Shown here piece by piece: positions 1 to 8,835 of a stretch of 22,806 nt of DNA. A program made the translations under genes and the position numbers. How positions within the stretch are numbered: position 1 is the stretch's first letter; each line of letters opens with the position of its first letter. The notes beneath the pieces are model-generated. The model was not told the origin of the DNA, made no database searches, and worked only from the letters and a program-made list of their open reading frames with translations. Origin of the DNA: a virus; IMG/VR virus record IMGVR_UViG_3300026518_000062, positions 1 through 22,806 of that record; one strand, 5' to 3'.

Positions 1-613
1 TATGTAGATATTGTATCTCTGAGTCTGATAGATACTCACTAAAGTAAATTACATTTTGAGTAGTTCCTCCTATGTAAGCACCAGTCCTAGAACCTATGTG
101 ATAGTCTTTACCAGTGTTATATGGTGCAATTACTTGAATGTCTTGTATGTGCTTACCATCTCCATACACCGACAACACAAGAGTAGCGTAGTCAAACATC
201 ACAACAAAGTTTTTATACCCTTCAGAACCTGCTATTACTACATTTTTATATGTTACATTATCATCATAGTACTGCACTACTAAAGGTGATGCAGAGTTTG
301 TTTTAGTAAACCAACAGTTAAACATTAAACTATTAAATATGCCACCATCTATTAACGTGAAAGCTGCTGTCTTTACTGTGTTAGTTATACTACCTGATAT
401 ATCTATATCTTGGTCTACCCCGTTAAACTTGATTCCTCTACCTGAATACATAGTAGCTTTGTAGTTATGCAATTTTCCATAATCTCTTAAGTATCTATTG
501 CTTGTAAGCGGTTCTACTCCAGTAGTCCACTTGTACTCTATTGCTGGAGGAAGAGGCAAGAGAGAGTTTTGGTACGTTTGGTACTCAATCCCTCTTAAAT
601 CAACTACTGACAT
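1..613 (-). CDS. LamG-like lectin-fold tail fibre or receptor-binding protein (3' end outside window)
   Basis: The frame stays open for 204 codons and runs off the left edge, so the C-terminus is missing. The start is an ATG whose A is shared with the TAA stop of the 77-aa gene upstream, which implies coupled translation. The segment around residues 60-204 reads like a concanavalin A/LamG jelly-roll: GIKFNGVDQDIDI near the beginning, and YHIGSRTGAYIGG followed by FSEYLSDSEIQYL at the edge. The last motif matches the usual closing 'F.G.i....r.LsdeEI..l' strand of that fold. In phages such domains usually bind host glycans. Its position as the last gene of a tail-fibre cluster fits an adsorption role. 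The fold is inferred from motifs. The ligand is unknown. Confidence 0.7.
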   Translation of the reverse strand, partial: MSVVDLRGIEYQTYQNSLLPLPPAIEYKWTTGVEPLTSNRYLRDYGKLHNYKATMYSGRGIKFNGVDQDIDISGSITNTVKTAAFTLIDGGIFNSLMFNCWFTKTNSASPLVVQYYDDNVTYKNVVIAGSEGYKNFVVMFDYATLVLSVYGDGKHIQDIQVIAPYNTGKDYHIGSRTGAYIGGTTQNVIYFSEYLSDSEIQYLH

Positions 614-846
614 TACATACTCACTTCTGCCATAGAAGCATCACTGCTACAATAGAAATACCAAGTTGTGTTCGCAGGAATTACTATGCTCGATTCACTT
701 CCAAATCTTCCCCAACCATCTCTAGGGTTTGCAATATCATCATAAGTGCTTTGTGAGTAGTATATTTTACTGCTTGAAGTGTTTTGCAATGTCGTATCTA
801 CTGTAGGTGTGTAGCTAAGTTCTGTGCCTTTTGTTAGTCTTATCAT
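613..846 (-). CDS. Small tail-cluster protein, unknown function (77 aa)
   Basis: I do not recognise the family. The protein begins MIRLTKGTEL and is rich in Ser, Thr and Tyr. Its C-terminal half (IVIPANTTWYFYCSS) alternates polar and hydrophobic residues, as beta strands do. There is no signal peptide or membrane segment. The ATG has a good ribosome site (AAGGAAAAGAG just upstream). It overlaps the stop of a possible 19-aa ORF by ATGA, and its own TAA overlaps the ATG of the LamG-like protein by one base. The tight coupling to fibre genes suggests a small structural or accessory piece of the adsorption apparatus. That role rests only on position. Confidence 0.6.
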   Translation of the reverse strand: MIRLTKGTELSYTPTVDTTLQNTSSSKIYYSQSTYDDIANPRDGWGRFGSESSIVIPANTTWYFYCSSDASMAEVSM

Positions 847-902
847 CTCTTTTCCTTTGTGTTAAATTTAATTTTTTGTGTGTTGTCGTGCGCTGATGTC
901 AT
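843..902 (-). CDS. Possible 19-aa ORF in the fibre cluster
   Basis: This is a very short frame reading MTSAHDNTQKIKFNTKEKR. It fills the only gap between the 75-aa and 77-aa genes. An AGGAG lies 8 bases before its ATG, and its TGA overlaps the ATG of the 77-aa gene as ATGA, the same arrangement as several real gene pairs here. The peptide is polar and basic with no visible domain. It may be a real mini-protein, or only a translated leader that carries ribosomes to the next gene. Confidence 0.35.
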   Translation of the reverse strand: MTSAHDNTQKIKFNTKEKR

Positions 903-905
903 ACA

Positions 906-1133
906 TTACTCTCCTATACTGCGTTTACAGTGATTGTGTTGTAATTTTTTAAGTATATTGCATAACCATTTATGCTTACCAGTTCTCCCAATGTGGCTAC
1001 TCACTGTCTCGTCTTGACTGCCATTCAGCCACACAACATTAAGCATCTGGTCTAACGTTAATAAAAACCTAAACCATCTGCTTCGCTTTTGTGCATCCCT
1101 CTCGAATTTTGCTATTAAATCTTGTTGTGTCAC
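906..1133 (-). CDS. Small conserved phage protein with DQxxN / DET(L/V)SS / HC motifs (75 aa)
   Basis: The protein has DQMLN at residues 28-32, GSQDETVSS at 38-46, GR at 49-50 and HC at 68-69. From memory this pattern (DQ.LN...G..DETLSSR.GR...HC) recurs in short prophage proteins of Proteobacteria, often close to lysis or tail-end genes. The function of that group is not known to me. The start is GTG, chosen because AAGGG sits 7 bases before it and no ATG lies at that end. It follows the DUF4376 gene closely. There is no membrane segment long enough for a holin, so a lysis role is not supported by the sequence itself. Confidence 0.65.
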   Translation of the reverse strand: MTQQDLIAKFERDAQKRSRWFRFLLTLDQMLNVVWLNGSQDETVSSHIGRTGKHKWLCNILKKLQHNHCKRSIGE

Positions 1134-1143
1134 GTTTATACCC

Positions 1144-1647
1144 TTACCAAATAATTGCGTCTAGCTCGGCCTGCGCGGTAGTTGCTTTTACTTGTCCTTT
1201 TAGGTTTTGCAAGTGGACAAAATTAGCTTGATTTCTCACCAATATAGCACTACTCAACCCCTGCAAATCTGTGTAAGTCATAGCTACTTGCTTGTTAGTT
1301 TTATCTACCCAAAAGAAACCACTCGGAACATTTCCAGCACTAAGTACAGATACTATTAAATCTTGACTCTTTTTGTCTGCTTGAAATGTTGTATTCATAT
1401 AAGCTATATCTAATTGGTTAGCATTACTATATGCTTTCTCAAGCTCCTGTATTTTCTTAGCTTGTAGGTCTGCTAAAGAGTGCATAGGTTCTACAGTACC
1501 ACCTTTAGCTACATAGTCATTGTACATATCAGTATATTGTCTTCTGATACCGTCTGTTGTACTTACTTGCCCTACTGAGCCATCACTAAATGTAAGTGAT
1601 ACCCAGTTGTTATCTTCTGATTTGTATTTTGCTTTAATTATTGTCAT
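1144..1647 (-). CDS. DUF4376-domain protein, probably tail-fibre associated
   Basis: The protein is 167 aa. Residues about 58-167 match the DUF4376 pattern: IAYMNTTFQADKKSQDLI (81-98), then GFFWVDKTNKQVAMTYTDLQ, a conserved Trp in FFW, and a C-terminal ELDAIIW. This domain is common at the C-terminus of small proteins encoded beside phage tail fibres and is thought to act in fibre assembly or attachment; no biochemical role is firmly known. The N-terminal 30 residues look like a short beta region (WVSLTFSDGSVGQV). The ATG is preceded by AGAGGAG. It lies 12 bases after the 470-aa fibre gene, as expected for a fibre partner or chaperone. Confidence 0.85.
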   Translation of the reverse strand: MTIIKAKYKSEDNNWVSLTFSDGSVGQVSTTDGIRRQYTDMYNDYVAKGGTVEPMHSLADLQAKKIQELEKAYSNANQLDIAYMNTTFQADKKSQDLIVSVLSAGNVPSGFFWVDKTNKQVAMTYTDLQGLSSAILVRNQANFVHLQNLKGQVKATTAQAELDAIIW

Positions 1648-1659
1648 TGCTTTCTCCTC

Positions 1660-3072
1660 TTAGTATATTTCTGCATCTGACACTAAATGAATACTATAGA
1701 GATTACCTGCTGTAAGGCCCAGATTGCTGTCAAATATATAGAACTTATTATGCGAATAACTACTTGGTATTCCAAGGTTAAAGGCGTCATAGCTTACTCC
1801 TGATGTGCTATTGTAAATACTGCCTTGTACTCCTGTTACTGGATTATAGACATTTTGTACCCCAGTTATTCTCTGCTCAACAGGCAATAGGAACTGCTGT
1901 GTATAGAAATCAACTGTTCCCGTTGCATACAGTTCAATAAAGCCTTTATCAGTGTAGTTTCCAGTCTCAACCATAGTAGTCCAATAATATCTCTGGCACA
2001 AACTCAACTCTAAACTATAAGGTCTTCGTTCAAATGTTGTAGCTATAGACCCTTCTTCTAGTTGAAGCTCTGCTATCTCTATGAAATTACCTGCTGTTGC
2101 TCCCCAGTTTACACAAGTAGGTGTAGTTATGTAATCACCTGTTTGCCAAGAATTAGTAGTAGAAGTTACATAGACTCCTTGGTTTAAAAAGCCTATTGTA
2201 AGTGTAAACCCAACAGCACTATTATTAACAAGTCCCCCACTAAATATATGATTTAAGGGTATGGCTACTTCTACTTTTTGTGGTACATTTGCTGTAGTAT
2301 AATTAAATGTACTAACATAGCTTTCTATATTATTAAGGTCAGTCCTGTTCCTAAAAGCTATAGGATAGGCACCTGCTACATTTGAGTTGAATACGAATGA
2401 TAGTGTTACTGTTTTCCCCTGTTTGGCTATTGTATAAAGCGTCCTACCCTCAAAACTGTAGTCGAAGCTATGCCAATACTTATTTGTTGTTAAATCTGTT
2501 ACGGCAGTATCTACGTTAAACTTAACACAGTTGCTGCCGTTTATCTCTGATTTAGATATAGTAAACTGCCCATCTGAGGTATTACTAGAATATACTCTAT
2601 CAGCAGTGTGGTAACCAAGAGTGCCAGCTGAATAAGTAAATGAAGTGCCTCTCTGCCATACATCAAAACCTCCATTAATGATTAAGTTTTTTAATCCTAC
2701 TATTTTATTGTCAACTTCTGTTTTTGAGTATGTAGTGGATTGTGGTGCTGCTGCATTAGCTGTCGCTTCTACCGCAGTAAACCTGGCGTCTATTTCTGCA
2801 TCATGATAGCCTTGCACCCAAAATGTACTTGTCGGTGTAGGTTCATTTCCCAAATTATCTACGAGTGCGGTATAAAAAGAGCCATTATGATAAACTCCTG
2901 ATGGCACATTATATTGCGTATTAGCATCCCAATTTCCTTTAAAATTTGCTGTAGCTACTGCACTTGTAGCAGCTTGATTTGCTAATGTTTTTGCAACTAC
3001 CGCTTCATCCTTAGTTGCTATCACATCATCTTTTGTCTGATTGATCTTATCTACACATTGTTGTAATCCCAT
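1660..3072 (-). CDS. Tail fibre protein with CQRYY motif
   Basis: The 470-aa protein has the layered build of a trimeric tail fibre. Residues 1-40 form an Ala-rich predicted coiled coil (QTKDDVIATKDEAVVAKTL). Residues 43-86 form a small carbohydrate-binding-like module (NWDANTQYNVPSGVYHNGSFYTA...FW). Residues 88-126 give a further helical stretch, and 130-142 carry the fibre hallmark LIINGGFDVWQRG. A long beta-rich region follows, with FERRPYSLELSLCQRYYW at about 347-364; the FE.RP..LEL..CQRYY signature is known from many phage fibre and receptor-binding proteins. A perfect AAGGAG lies 7 bases before the ATG. It should project from the tail tip and touch the cell surface. The target receptor cannot be told. 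Confidence 0.9.
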   Translation of the reverse strand: MGLQQCVDKINQTKDDVIATKDEAVVAKTLANQAATSAVATANFKGNWDANTQYNVPSGVYHNGSFYTALVDNLGNEPTPTSTFWVQGYHDAEIDARFTAVEATANAAAPQSTTYSKTEVDNKIVGLKNLIINGGFDVWQRGTSFTYSAGTLGYHTADRVYSSNTSDGQFTISKSEINGSNCVKFNVDTAVTDLTTNKYWHSFDYSFEGRTLYTIAKQGKTVTLSFVFNSNVAGAYPIAFRNRTDLNNIESYVSTFNYTTANVPQKVEVAIPLNHIFSGGLVNNSAVGFTLTIGFLNQGVYVTSTTNSWQTGDYITTPTCVNWGATAGNFIEIAELQLEEGSIATTFERRPYSLELSLCQRYYWTTMVETGNYTDKGFIELYATGTVDFYTQQFLLPVEQRITGVQNVYNPVTGVQGSIYNSTSGVSYDAFNLGIPSSYSHNKFYIFDSNLGLTAGNLYSIHLVSDAEIY

Positions 3073-3082
3073 TATCTACTCC

Positions 3083-3481
3083 TTAGCATTTGGTTTCGTA
3101 ATCATTGTTTGCAAGAACTGTTGCAATGTCATCTAATATTTCTATTGCCATTGTTGTTTTTCTTACTTGTGATGATGAGTTTGATGCTGATACATCACCT
3201 ACTATCTTTACATTCCACGCTCTTTTTAAACCGAAAAATGGAACCTCTAACGTGAAGCTATTGTTTCCATAGTCCAACTCATTTACATACCACTCTGTAA
3301 AAATTCCATACTCCAAATCATCTCTAGCCAACACTTCTACCTTGCCTGTTGGATTAATTATTTTTGACTTACCACCTAAGTAATTTTTCTTTGGTTTAAG
3401 AGTTTGATTAAAACCACTAACCAATATGCAAACTAAGCTTTTTGGAAACTCTTTTGGCTCATAACTTACTGTGCAGCTCAC
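3083..3481 (-). CDS. Tail-tip protein of unknown function (132 aa)
   Basis: No named family is certain. A central segment (DLEYGIFTEWYVNELDYGNNSFTL) followed by strands (WNVKIVGD, KTTMAIEIL) resembles in outline the small beta-rich proteins found beside tail-tip genes of several non-lambda siphophages. That resemblance is weak. The start is GTG, chosen because GAGGAGG lies 7 bases before it. The GTG shares its G with the TAG stop of the 476-aa gene, so the two are probably made together. The position between a tip protein and a fibre suggests a distal-tail or fibre-adaptor role, by inference only. Confidence 0.6.
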   Translation of the reverse strand: MSCTVSYEPKEFPKSLVCILVSGFNQTLKPKKNYLGGKSKIINPTGKVEVLARDDLEYGIFTEWYVNELDYGNNSFTLEVPFFGLKRAWNVKIVGDVSASNSSSQVRKTTMAIEILDDIATVLANNDYETKC

Positions 3482-4911
3482 TAGACAACCTCCTCGAATT
3501 CAAATGATATTGTTTGCGTATCATCAAGTTTATTCTGTTTTGTGCGAGTCTGCATTGACATTCTTTTAAGCCTCCCGATAAGCTGAGTTGCTTGAAACAC
3601 AGTATTGCTATCTGTGTCTATGTTCGACTTGTTGTCGCTACCGTCTATTGCGATAAGCTCCTGAGCAAATCTTTTATTTATTCGAAGAACCTTGTCGTAA
3701 TCTGTTAATTGAATATCAAAAGAACCTTTGTGTTGCACAACTCTCTGCCCTTTTATGTGGTCTATGTACCCGCTCACTTCGCTGACTTTATTTTTGTCAA
3801 AATTCTTTATATCATTTGAAAACTCTAAGTTTGTAGCACCAACATCTATCCAATTTCCAAACCTAATAAAACCTATCTGTGCTTTTGGAGCAGTAAGCGT
3901 TGGTGCGATGTCTATCCAAGCCTCATCCCATTGATTACTAATGACAGTTTGCGGTATGTAGTAAATGATTGTAGATGGCTCAGGAGTTTTGTTACTGATT
4001 ATAAACGCTGCGTCATATTGAATTGTATTTGCGTAGAGGCTAATAACTTCGCTATGGATAACACTTCCATTGCTCATAAATCTAATCTGAACATTGTCCC
4101 CAACAACATTCCCAAGCAATATGCTGCTAACGTCATAAACAGTTCTATCAGGAGGATTTAGTTTCCAAGTTTGTGGCGTAGATGTTGTAACAGCAGAGTA
4201 TTGCTTATCATCAAACGGCAAATCTGCCGCAAGTGGCTTGTAATAATATAGCTCATGATATGTATTTGTGTAGTAAGTATGTGGAAGCTGCTCCCAAATA
4301 CCATCGTCAAGTTGCGTTCCGACAATTGTTGTGGACTTTTCACCTTTAACCATAGCAACTTTGCCATTATCCATAACGAATATAAAACCATTGCTTACTA
4401 TTGGTTTTGGGTGCAGCGTAAAGTTGTACTGATTTAAAATAGTATTATCGGACACCCTTGTCACAGTCACAGTTACATCTTTTGTCCCTATTGCGTCTAT
4501 TGTAGTTGCGTGAAACTGATAGTTTCTGTCATTAGGACATGGCGTATTGCTTGTGTTTGCATCTATTGTTATTGAGAAAAAATCGCTCCCATCATAATAT
4601 TCAAACCTATTCATCGTCACAGGGTATGTAAACGCAGCAAAAGCATCTTCCCAGCACCCTCTTCCCACGTTGTCATATTTCTTTTTATATCCAAGCCCGT
4701 TTATTACAACAGGATTATCCTGAAAATAAAACAGATAGTCTTGATAATCTGGATACTGCACATCTTCTGATTTATTATAAACTGAGTATATGCCATCGCT
4801 TTTCTTTACTAAATCCCCATCAGAGTACGTTGCATTTGGGTCATATAATGGCTCTGTATCAACAACATCTGTGCTTAGTAGAGTTGTTGTTTGTGGTATG
4901 TGAAATATCAT
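3481..4911 (-). CDS. Large tail-tip / minor tail protein (476 aa)
   Basis: This is the first gene after the tape measure, overlapping it by ATGA. Residues 22-46 (LYDPNATYSDGDLVKKSDGIYSVY) form a short carbohydrate-binding-like strand pattern. The middle is beta-rich (TKDVTVTVTRVS, NVQIRFMSNGSVIHSEVIS). The C-terminal 130 residues contain IGFIRFGNWIDVGATNLEFSND followed by DFDI-like strands. This recalls a 'G.i.lG...dlG.t.....i.dys' segment that I associate with minor tail proteins downstream of the tape measure in some marine and soil siphophages. No Dit, Tal, NlpC/P60 or GpJ domain is recognisable. It is probably part of the tail tip or hub. The exact role is open. Confidence 0.65.
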   Translation of the reverse strand: MIFHIPQTTTLLSTDVVDTEPLYDPNATYSDGDLVKKSDGIYSVYNKSEDVQYPDYQDYLFYFQDNPVVINGLGYKKKYDNVGRGCWEDAFAAFTYPVTMNRFEYYDGSDFFSITIDANTSNTPCPNDRNYQFHATTIDAIGTKDVTVTVTRVSDNTILNQYNFTLHPKPIVSNGFIFVMDNGKVAMVKGEKSTTIVGTQLDDGIWEQLPHTYYTNTYHELYYYKPLAADLPFDDKQYSAVTTSTPQTWKLNPPDRTVYDVSSILLGNVVGDNVQIRFMSNGSVIHSEVISLYANTIQYDAAFIISNKTPEPSTIIYYIPQTVISNQWDEAWIDIAPTLTAPKAQIGFIRFGNWIDVGATNLEFSNDIKNFDKNKVSEVSGYIDHIKGQRVVQHKGSFDIQLTDYDKVLRINKRFAQELIAIDGSDNKSNIDTDSNTVFQATQLIGRLKRMSMQTRTKQNKLDDTQTISFEFEEVV

Positions 4912-7900
4912 GCGCCTATCCTTTCTAATCTATCCACTACTTCATCAAGTTTCTCATTTGATGTTTGTATTGCGTTTACTATATCTGTGCGTGTACTATC
5001 CTCGACCTGTGCGTCGAGCGTAGCCACATAGCGATTAAACGCAGCTCTAGCTTGTTCGTCTGTTGTCGCTGTTGCTTGTGACTGTTGCAATGCTAAAAGG
5101 GCTTTCTCTGATGCACTCATAGTTGATGGAATGACATTGTTTGCTATTGAGTTTGCATAAGCTGTTTTTTGAAGCATAGTAAGTGGACTGTAATTTCCAA
5201 GCCAAGCATCGTTAAGTGCTTTTACATTATCACCCATAGACTGAGCGACAAGGTCTATGCTGTCTTTATAGTTTAGTGCAGCTTCAACATTCTTGCCATA
5301 CTGTTGGCTTAACTCTTTTTCTAGTTTAATCTTCGCAGGTAAATCTTTTTCATTCTCTGACTGGAGTAGATCTATTTGCGCTTTTGTGAGCTTCATACTG
5401 TCAATGGTCGTAATGACATCTTTTAAGTATGACTGTAGCGACTGTCCGCCTCTTAGTTTATTAACATCAGCTTGTGCTTGAGCCAGTGCTTTGTTTTTGT
5501 AGTAGTTTCCAAATAGCTTATCGTAGTCGTCTTTGAAGCTTTTACCAGCATCGAAAATCGTCTGATATGAGTTTATGACCGACATTGCAAAATCATGTGT
5601 AGTTTTTTCAGCTTGATTTATGATGTCTTTGTACTCTTGATTTGTTACACCAAATGCAGAAAGGTCTTTGTTGTCTTTAAGCTTCATCAAAAATTCAATG
5701 TATTTTGAAGCGTTTGTTTTGGTTGATTCGTTGATGTTTAACTTACCGTAAGCATCTCCATATCTATAATCTGAATGTTTTGTTTTACTAGCCCAGTCAT
5801 GTTTACTTAGTTTTTCGTAATATGTTGCATTAACATAGTCACTATATTTTTTAAATAGTGCATTTGTTGCAGAGGCTGTTCCAGTGGAGTCACCTGATAA
5901 TGTAAGTTTTGCATCCCAGTGGTTATACCAATTCCCACCATGGGCTTTAAATGTGCTGGACGTACCCATTAACCCAAGTGCTTTCAGTGTATCTACTACT
6001 GATTGTCTTTTGTACGTCTCTTGCGCTCTTTTGAGTTCATTTGACACGGCAGAGCCGCCATATCCGCTAATAGCCTGAAGCAGTTCGATTTGTCTATCAA
6101 GTCTGTCTGTAATAGGTTTGACATTATGTTCGTAGTCTTTTGCTTGTTGGTTGTACTTGCCTTGATACTCTTTGAGTAATTCTGCTGCGCTTTTTGAGTG
6201 AGAGTTTTTGTTTAAGCCACTTATTAAATTTTCAACGACTGATATGCCGACACCTGCAGCTATTCCATACAGCCCGCCCATAGACATTAAACCACCCGCT
6301 GCCTGTAACGTGCTGCCTCCTGCAACAATGTTTGACGTTGAAGCCTGTATCATCGAAGAGCCGATTGAACTTCCAAGTCCTTTTAATGCTCCCTCGACAT
6401 CTCCACTTTGGATAGCATCCACAATGCTGTTTGAGATGGAGGAGTTTAGCGTGTCTCCCCATTTTTGGAAAGTAGCTTCTGCTTTTTTACTATTTTTTAG
6501 AGAATCCCATCCTGCTTCAAATGATTCTGATTCAAACTCTTTTGATGTTTTGATATACTCTGCGTCTTCTTTTAGCTTCTTTTCTTGTCTTTTTTTGGCA
6601 AATTTAAGTCCAGCCTCTATGAGCCCTGCTTCTAGCTTATGCTTCTCATCTATGTTTTTTCTGTATTTTTCTAGTTCTTTATCATTCAGCTTCGCAAGTT
6701 CAGAGTAGTACCATTTATCTACAAGCAGTAGAGTTTCTTTGTCACCTTTCGCTTTTTCGTCAAACTGTTTTGCTTTTTCAATTAGCGCATCGTATGGGTT
6801 TTGACCTGCTATTTCAAGTTGAAGTTTTTTTCTAAGAGTGAGAATTTTTTTATCGGCTTCTGCAGCGTCCTTAACTCTTTTTACTTTAAGCTGTTCCGAC
6901 TTAATCATTTCATTATCATAAAGCCTATTTTGTGCTTTTTCATATAACTCATTAATTCTATTAAGTGCCTCTTTATTCCCAGCATATTTTTTAGTTAGAC
7001 TTTCGTAAGCTTTTTCTAGGTCTGCGAATGGAGTATCAGATTTTATGGTTATTTTTGAGAAAGGGTGCTTTATTTCTTCTATGGCTGCGAAAGAGTCGCT
7101 TATCTTTTTGGCAGCTTTTGCGCCATGATCTCCAAGTTTGTCGTACTCTATTATGGATTTCCTATTCTTATCAATTATCTCATTAGTAGTGCTTAAAAAC
7201 TTTTGTCTCTCATTGCTGTTCATTGACACATAACTTGTAATTTGCCCGAGTTCTATAAAAGCATTTTCAAGCACTACCCCAGTGTTATGTGCTAAGTCAG
7301 CGAATACTGAAAACATTGCTATAGATGTCGATGTTTTATCGTTCACACCATCAAGACCATCACTAATGATATTTAAAGTATCCGATACTGGAGTTATCCC
7401 ACGCACAGCCTCTGCACCAAGAACCTTGAAAAGAACCATTGACTTCTCATAAGTATCTGTTACTCCGTCCACAATCTCTTTACTGTGAATTTTTAAATAC
7501 TCAGTAAGTTCTAATATTTCAGCCTTTGTATCGTCGAATATTGGCTTACTCATCTCTTTTTGAAGTGTTTGCCATTGACCTTTCATGTTTGCAACTGCTT
7601 TGTCAAAAGTCATTATTTTTTCAAGATTTGCGAATGGCTCTAATGCCTGATTTAAAAGATTTGTTAATCCGTTGGTTTGCTTTTTTGCTTCTTTTATAGC
7701 AGCGTTCGCAGCAGTAGGGCTCCCAAAAAGGATAAGCGCAAGCTTTGAGTCACGAGACACGTCACCACTCATCAGAGAGCGAATCTCCTCATTTATCATA
7801 TCCATTGGCATCCCTACCGCACCGCCAAGATTTGACATTCTTTTCGCTATATCTATCATATTGTGGCTAATCTCATTGAAAGATACGCCTAGTGCATCAT

Positions 7901-8759
7901 TTGCACTTAAAGCGTGACCTATTCCTTGTTGGTAAAATCCTACCATCTGATCGAATGTTGCTACTGTGTCATAAGAAGCTGTTTTTAGCTCATCCATTGT
8001 TTTAGTAGTCATTTTTTGAGCTATCTGTAGCTTTTCCGCAGAATCTACTTGTCTGCCAGTTGTAGTTATGTCATCCATCTTTGACGCAACAAGAGCAGAT
8101 AGTCCAAGTGACATACTCTCATATTGCCTTTGTAATTCTATTCCTTGTCCGAAAGTCTCGCCCCATGCTGTCTTTACGGAGTAGTATGCAACCGCTAATG
8201 ACTCTAGCTGCCGAATATGTCTAATTTCGCTTGTACTTAAACTTCTTCTTACTGCATCTTCTTTTCTTAGAGATGATGATAAAGACTTGCTTGACGTGGA
8301 TAGTTTTTTATTTTCACCTATCAGTTTTTTTGTGTTTGCTATTTTTTCAGCGTAATATGATTTTTGTTGCTTTATTGCCGATAGTTCAGATTTATATGCA
8401 GATATGTTTCGTTTTATATTTTTATATTTTTTAAGTTCACTATTTTCAAGTTCTGTGTTTAGTTTTTTTTGCGCAGAGATTTGTTTATTCACTCTCGCAA
8501 GTTCCGCAGACTCTTCTTTGGTAAGCTTTCCATTTTTTATCTGAGCAGACAAAAGCTCTTTCTTTCTATCAATGAATTTGTTTAATGTTTTGTCATTTGC
8601 TTTGATTTGATTTTCGTACTGTTCGTACTGCTTTGAAAGTTCTTTTGTGTCTTTTGCCATAGATGCATATACTGCACCTGACATCTCCTCTAGGTTTTTT
8701 ATCTGCGTTTCAAAGTCTGTTATATCTGCTTTGATTGCATAGACTGTTGAATTTGCCAT
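4908..8759 (-). CDS. H: Tail tape measure protein
   Basis: At 1283 aa this is by far the longest gene. It sits directly after the G/GT frameshift genes, as H does in lambda. Residues 1-180 are charged heptads (predicted coiled coil). Residues about 190-420 look like the tape-measure core: LGLSALVASKM, TFDQMVGFYQQGIGHALSANDALGV, IDIAKRMSNLGGAVG. More coiled coil follows. A Gly/Ala-rich hydrophobic stretch lies at about 795-848 (AAGGLMSMGGLYGIAAGVGI), of the kind that may enter the host membrane. Inside the growing tail it sets tube length and is threaded by the G and GT chaperones. By the lambda ratio of roughly 0.15 nm per residue, the tail would be about 190-200 nm long. A consensus promoter lies just upstream. 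Confidence 0.93.
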   Translation of the reverse strand: MANSTVYAIKADITDFETQIKNLEEMSGAVYASMAKDTKELSKQYEQYENQIKANDKTLNKFIDRKKELLSAQIKNGKLTKEESAELARVNKQISAQKKLNTELENSELKKYKNIKRNISAYKSELSAIKQQKSYYAEKIANTKKLIGENKKLSTSSKSLSSSLRKEDAVRRSLSTSEIRHIRQLESLAVAYYSVKTAWGETFGQGIELQRQYESMSLGLSALVASKMDDITTTGRQVDSAEKLQIAQKMTTKTMDELKTASYDTVATFDQMVGFYQQGIGHALSANDALGVSFNEISHNMIDIAKRMSNLGGAVGMPMDMINEEIRSLMSGDVSRDSKLALILFGSPTAANAAIKEAKKQTNGLTNLLNQALEPFANLEKIMTFDKAVANMKGQWQTLQKEMSKPIFDDTKAEILELTEYLKIHSKEIVDGVTDTYEKSMVLFKVLGAEAVRGITPVSDTLNIISDGLDGVNDKTSTSIAMFSVFADLAHNTGVVLENAFIELGQITSYVSMNSNERQKFLSTTNEIIDKNRKSIIEYDKLGDHGAKAAKKISDSFAAIEEIKHPFSKITIKSDTPFADLEKAYESLTKKYAGNKEALNRINELYEKAQNRLYDNEMIKSEQLKVKRVKDAAEADKKILTLRKKLQLEIAGQNPYDALIEKAKQFDEKAKGDKETLLLVDKWYYSELAKLNDKELEKYRKNIDEKHKLEAGLIEAGLKFAKKRQEKKLKEDAEYIKTSKEFESESFEAGWDSLKNSKKAEATFQKWGDTLNSSISNSIVDAIQSGDVEGALKGLGSSIGSSMIQASTSNIVAGGSTLQAAGGLMSMGGLYGIAAGVGISVVENLISGLNKNSHSKSAAELLKEYQGKYNQQAKDYEHNVKPITDRLDRQIELLQAISGYGGSAVSNELKRAQETYKRQSVVDTLKALGLMGTSSTFKAHGGNWYNHWDAKLTLSGDSTGTASATNALFKKYSDYVNATYYEKLSKHDWASKTKHSDYRYGDAYGKLNINESTKTNASKYIEFLMKLKDNKDLSAFGVTNQEYKDIINQAEKTTHDFAMSVINSYQTIFDAGKSFKDDYDKLFGNYYKNKALAQAQADVNKLRGGQSLQSYLKDVITTIDSMKLTKAQIDLLQSENEKDLPAKIKLEKELSQQYGKNVEAALNYKDSIDLVAQSMGDNVKALNDAWLGNYSPLTMLQKTAYANSIANNVIPSTMSASEKALLALQQSQATATTDEQARAAFNRYVATLDAQVEDSTRTDIVNAIQTSNEKLDEVVDRLERIGA

Positions 8760-8795
8760 TTTCCGTACCTTTTAGGAGTGCAGTATATAAACCCT

Positions 8796-8835
8796 GCTTG
8801 TTTCATATTATATAATATAAATTTAATTAAGTCAA
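8796..8835 (-). promoter_or_regulatory. Sigma70-like promoter upstream of the tape measure
   Basis: On the minus strand TTGACT (8830-8835) is followed by a 17-base spacer and a perfect TATAAT (8807-8812), close to the sigma70 consensus. A start near 8800 would leave a leader of about 40 bases before the tape measure ATG. The -10 lies inside the 14-bp palindrome ATATTATATAATAT (8805-8818). Twenty of 23 bases at 8796-8818 recur upstream of gene W at 17144-17166. The TGA stop of the GT extension lies within the -35 hexamer. The region is very AT-rich, so activity is inferred. Confidence 0.65.

Noticed and set aside
6208-6708. Open frame of 166 codons on the plus strand
   Set aside because: It is antisense to the tape measure coding region, with Ser/Phe-rich composition typical of the complement of Lys/Glu-rich coiled coils.
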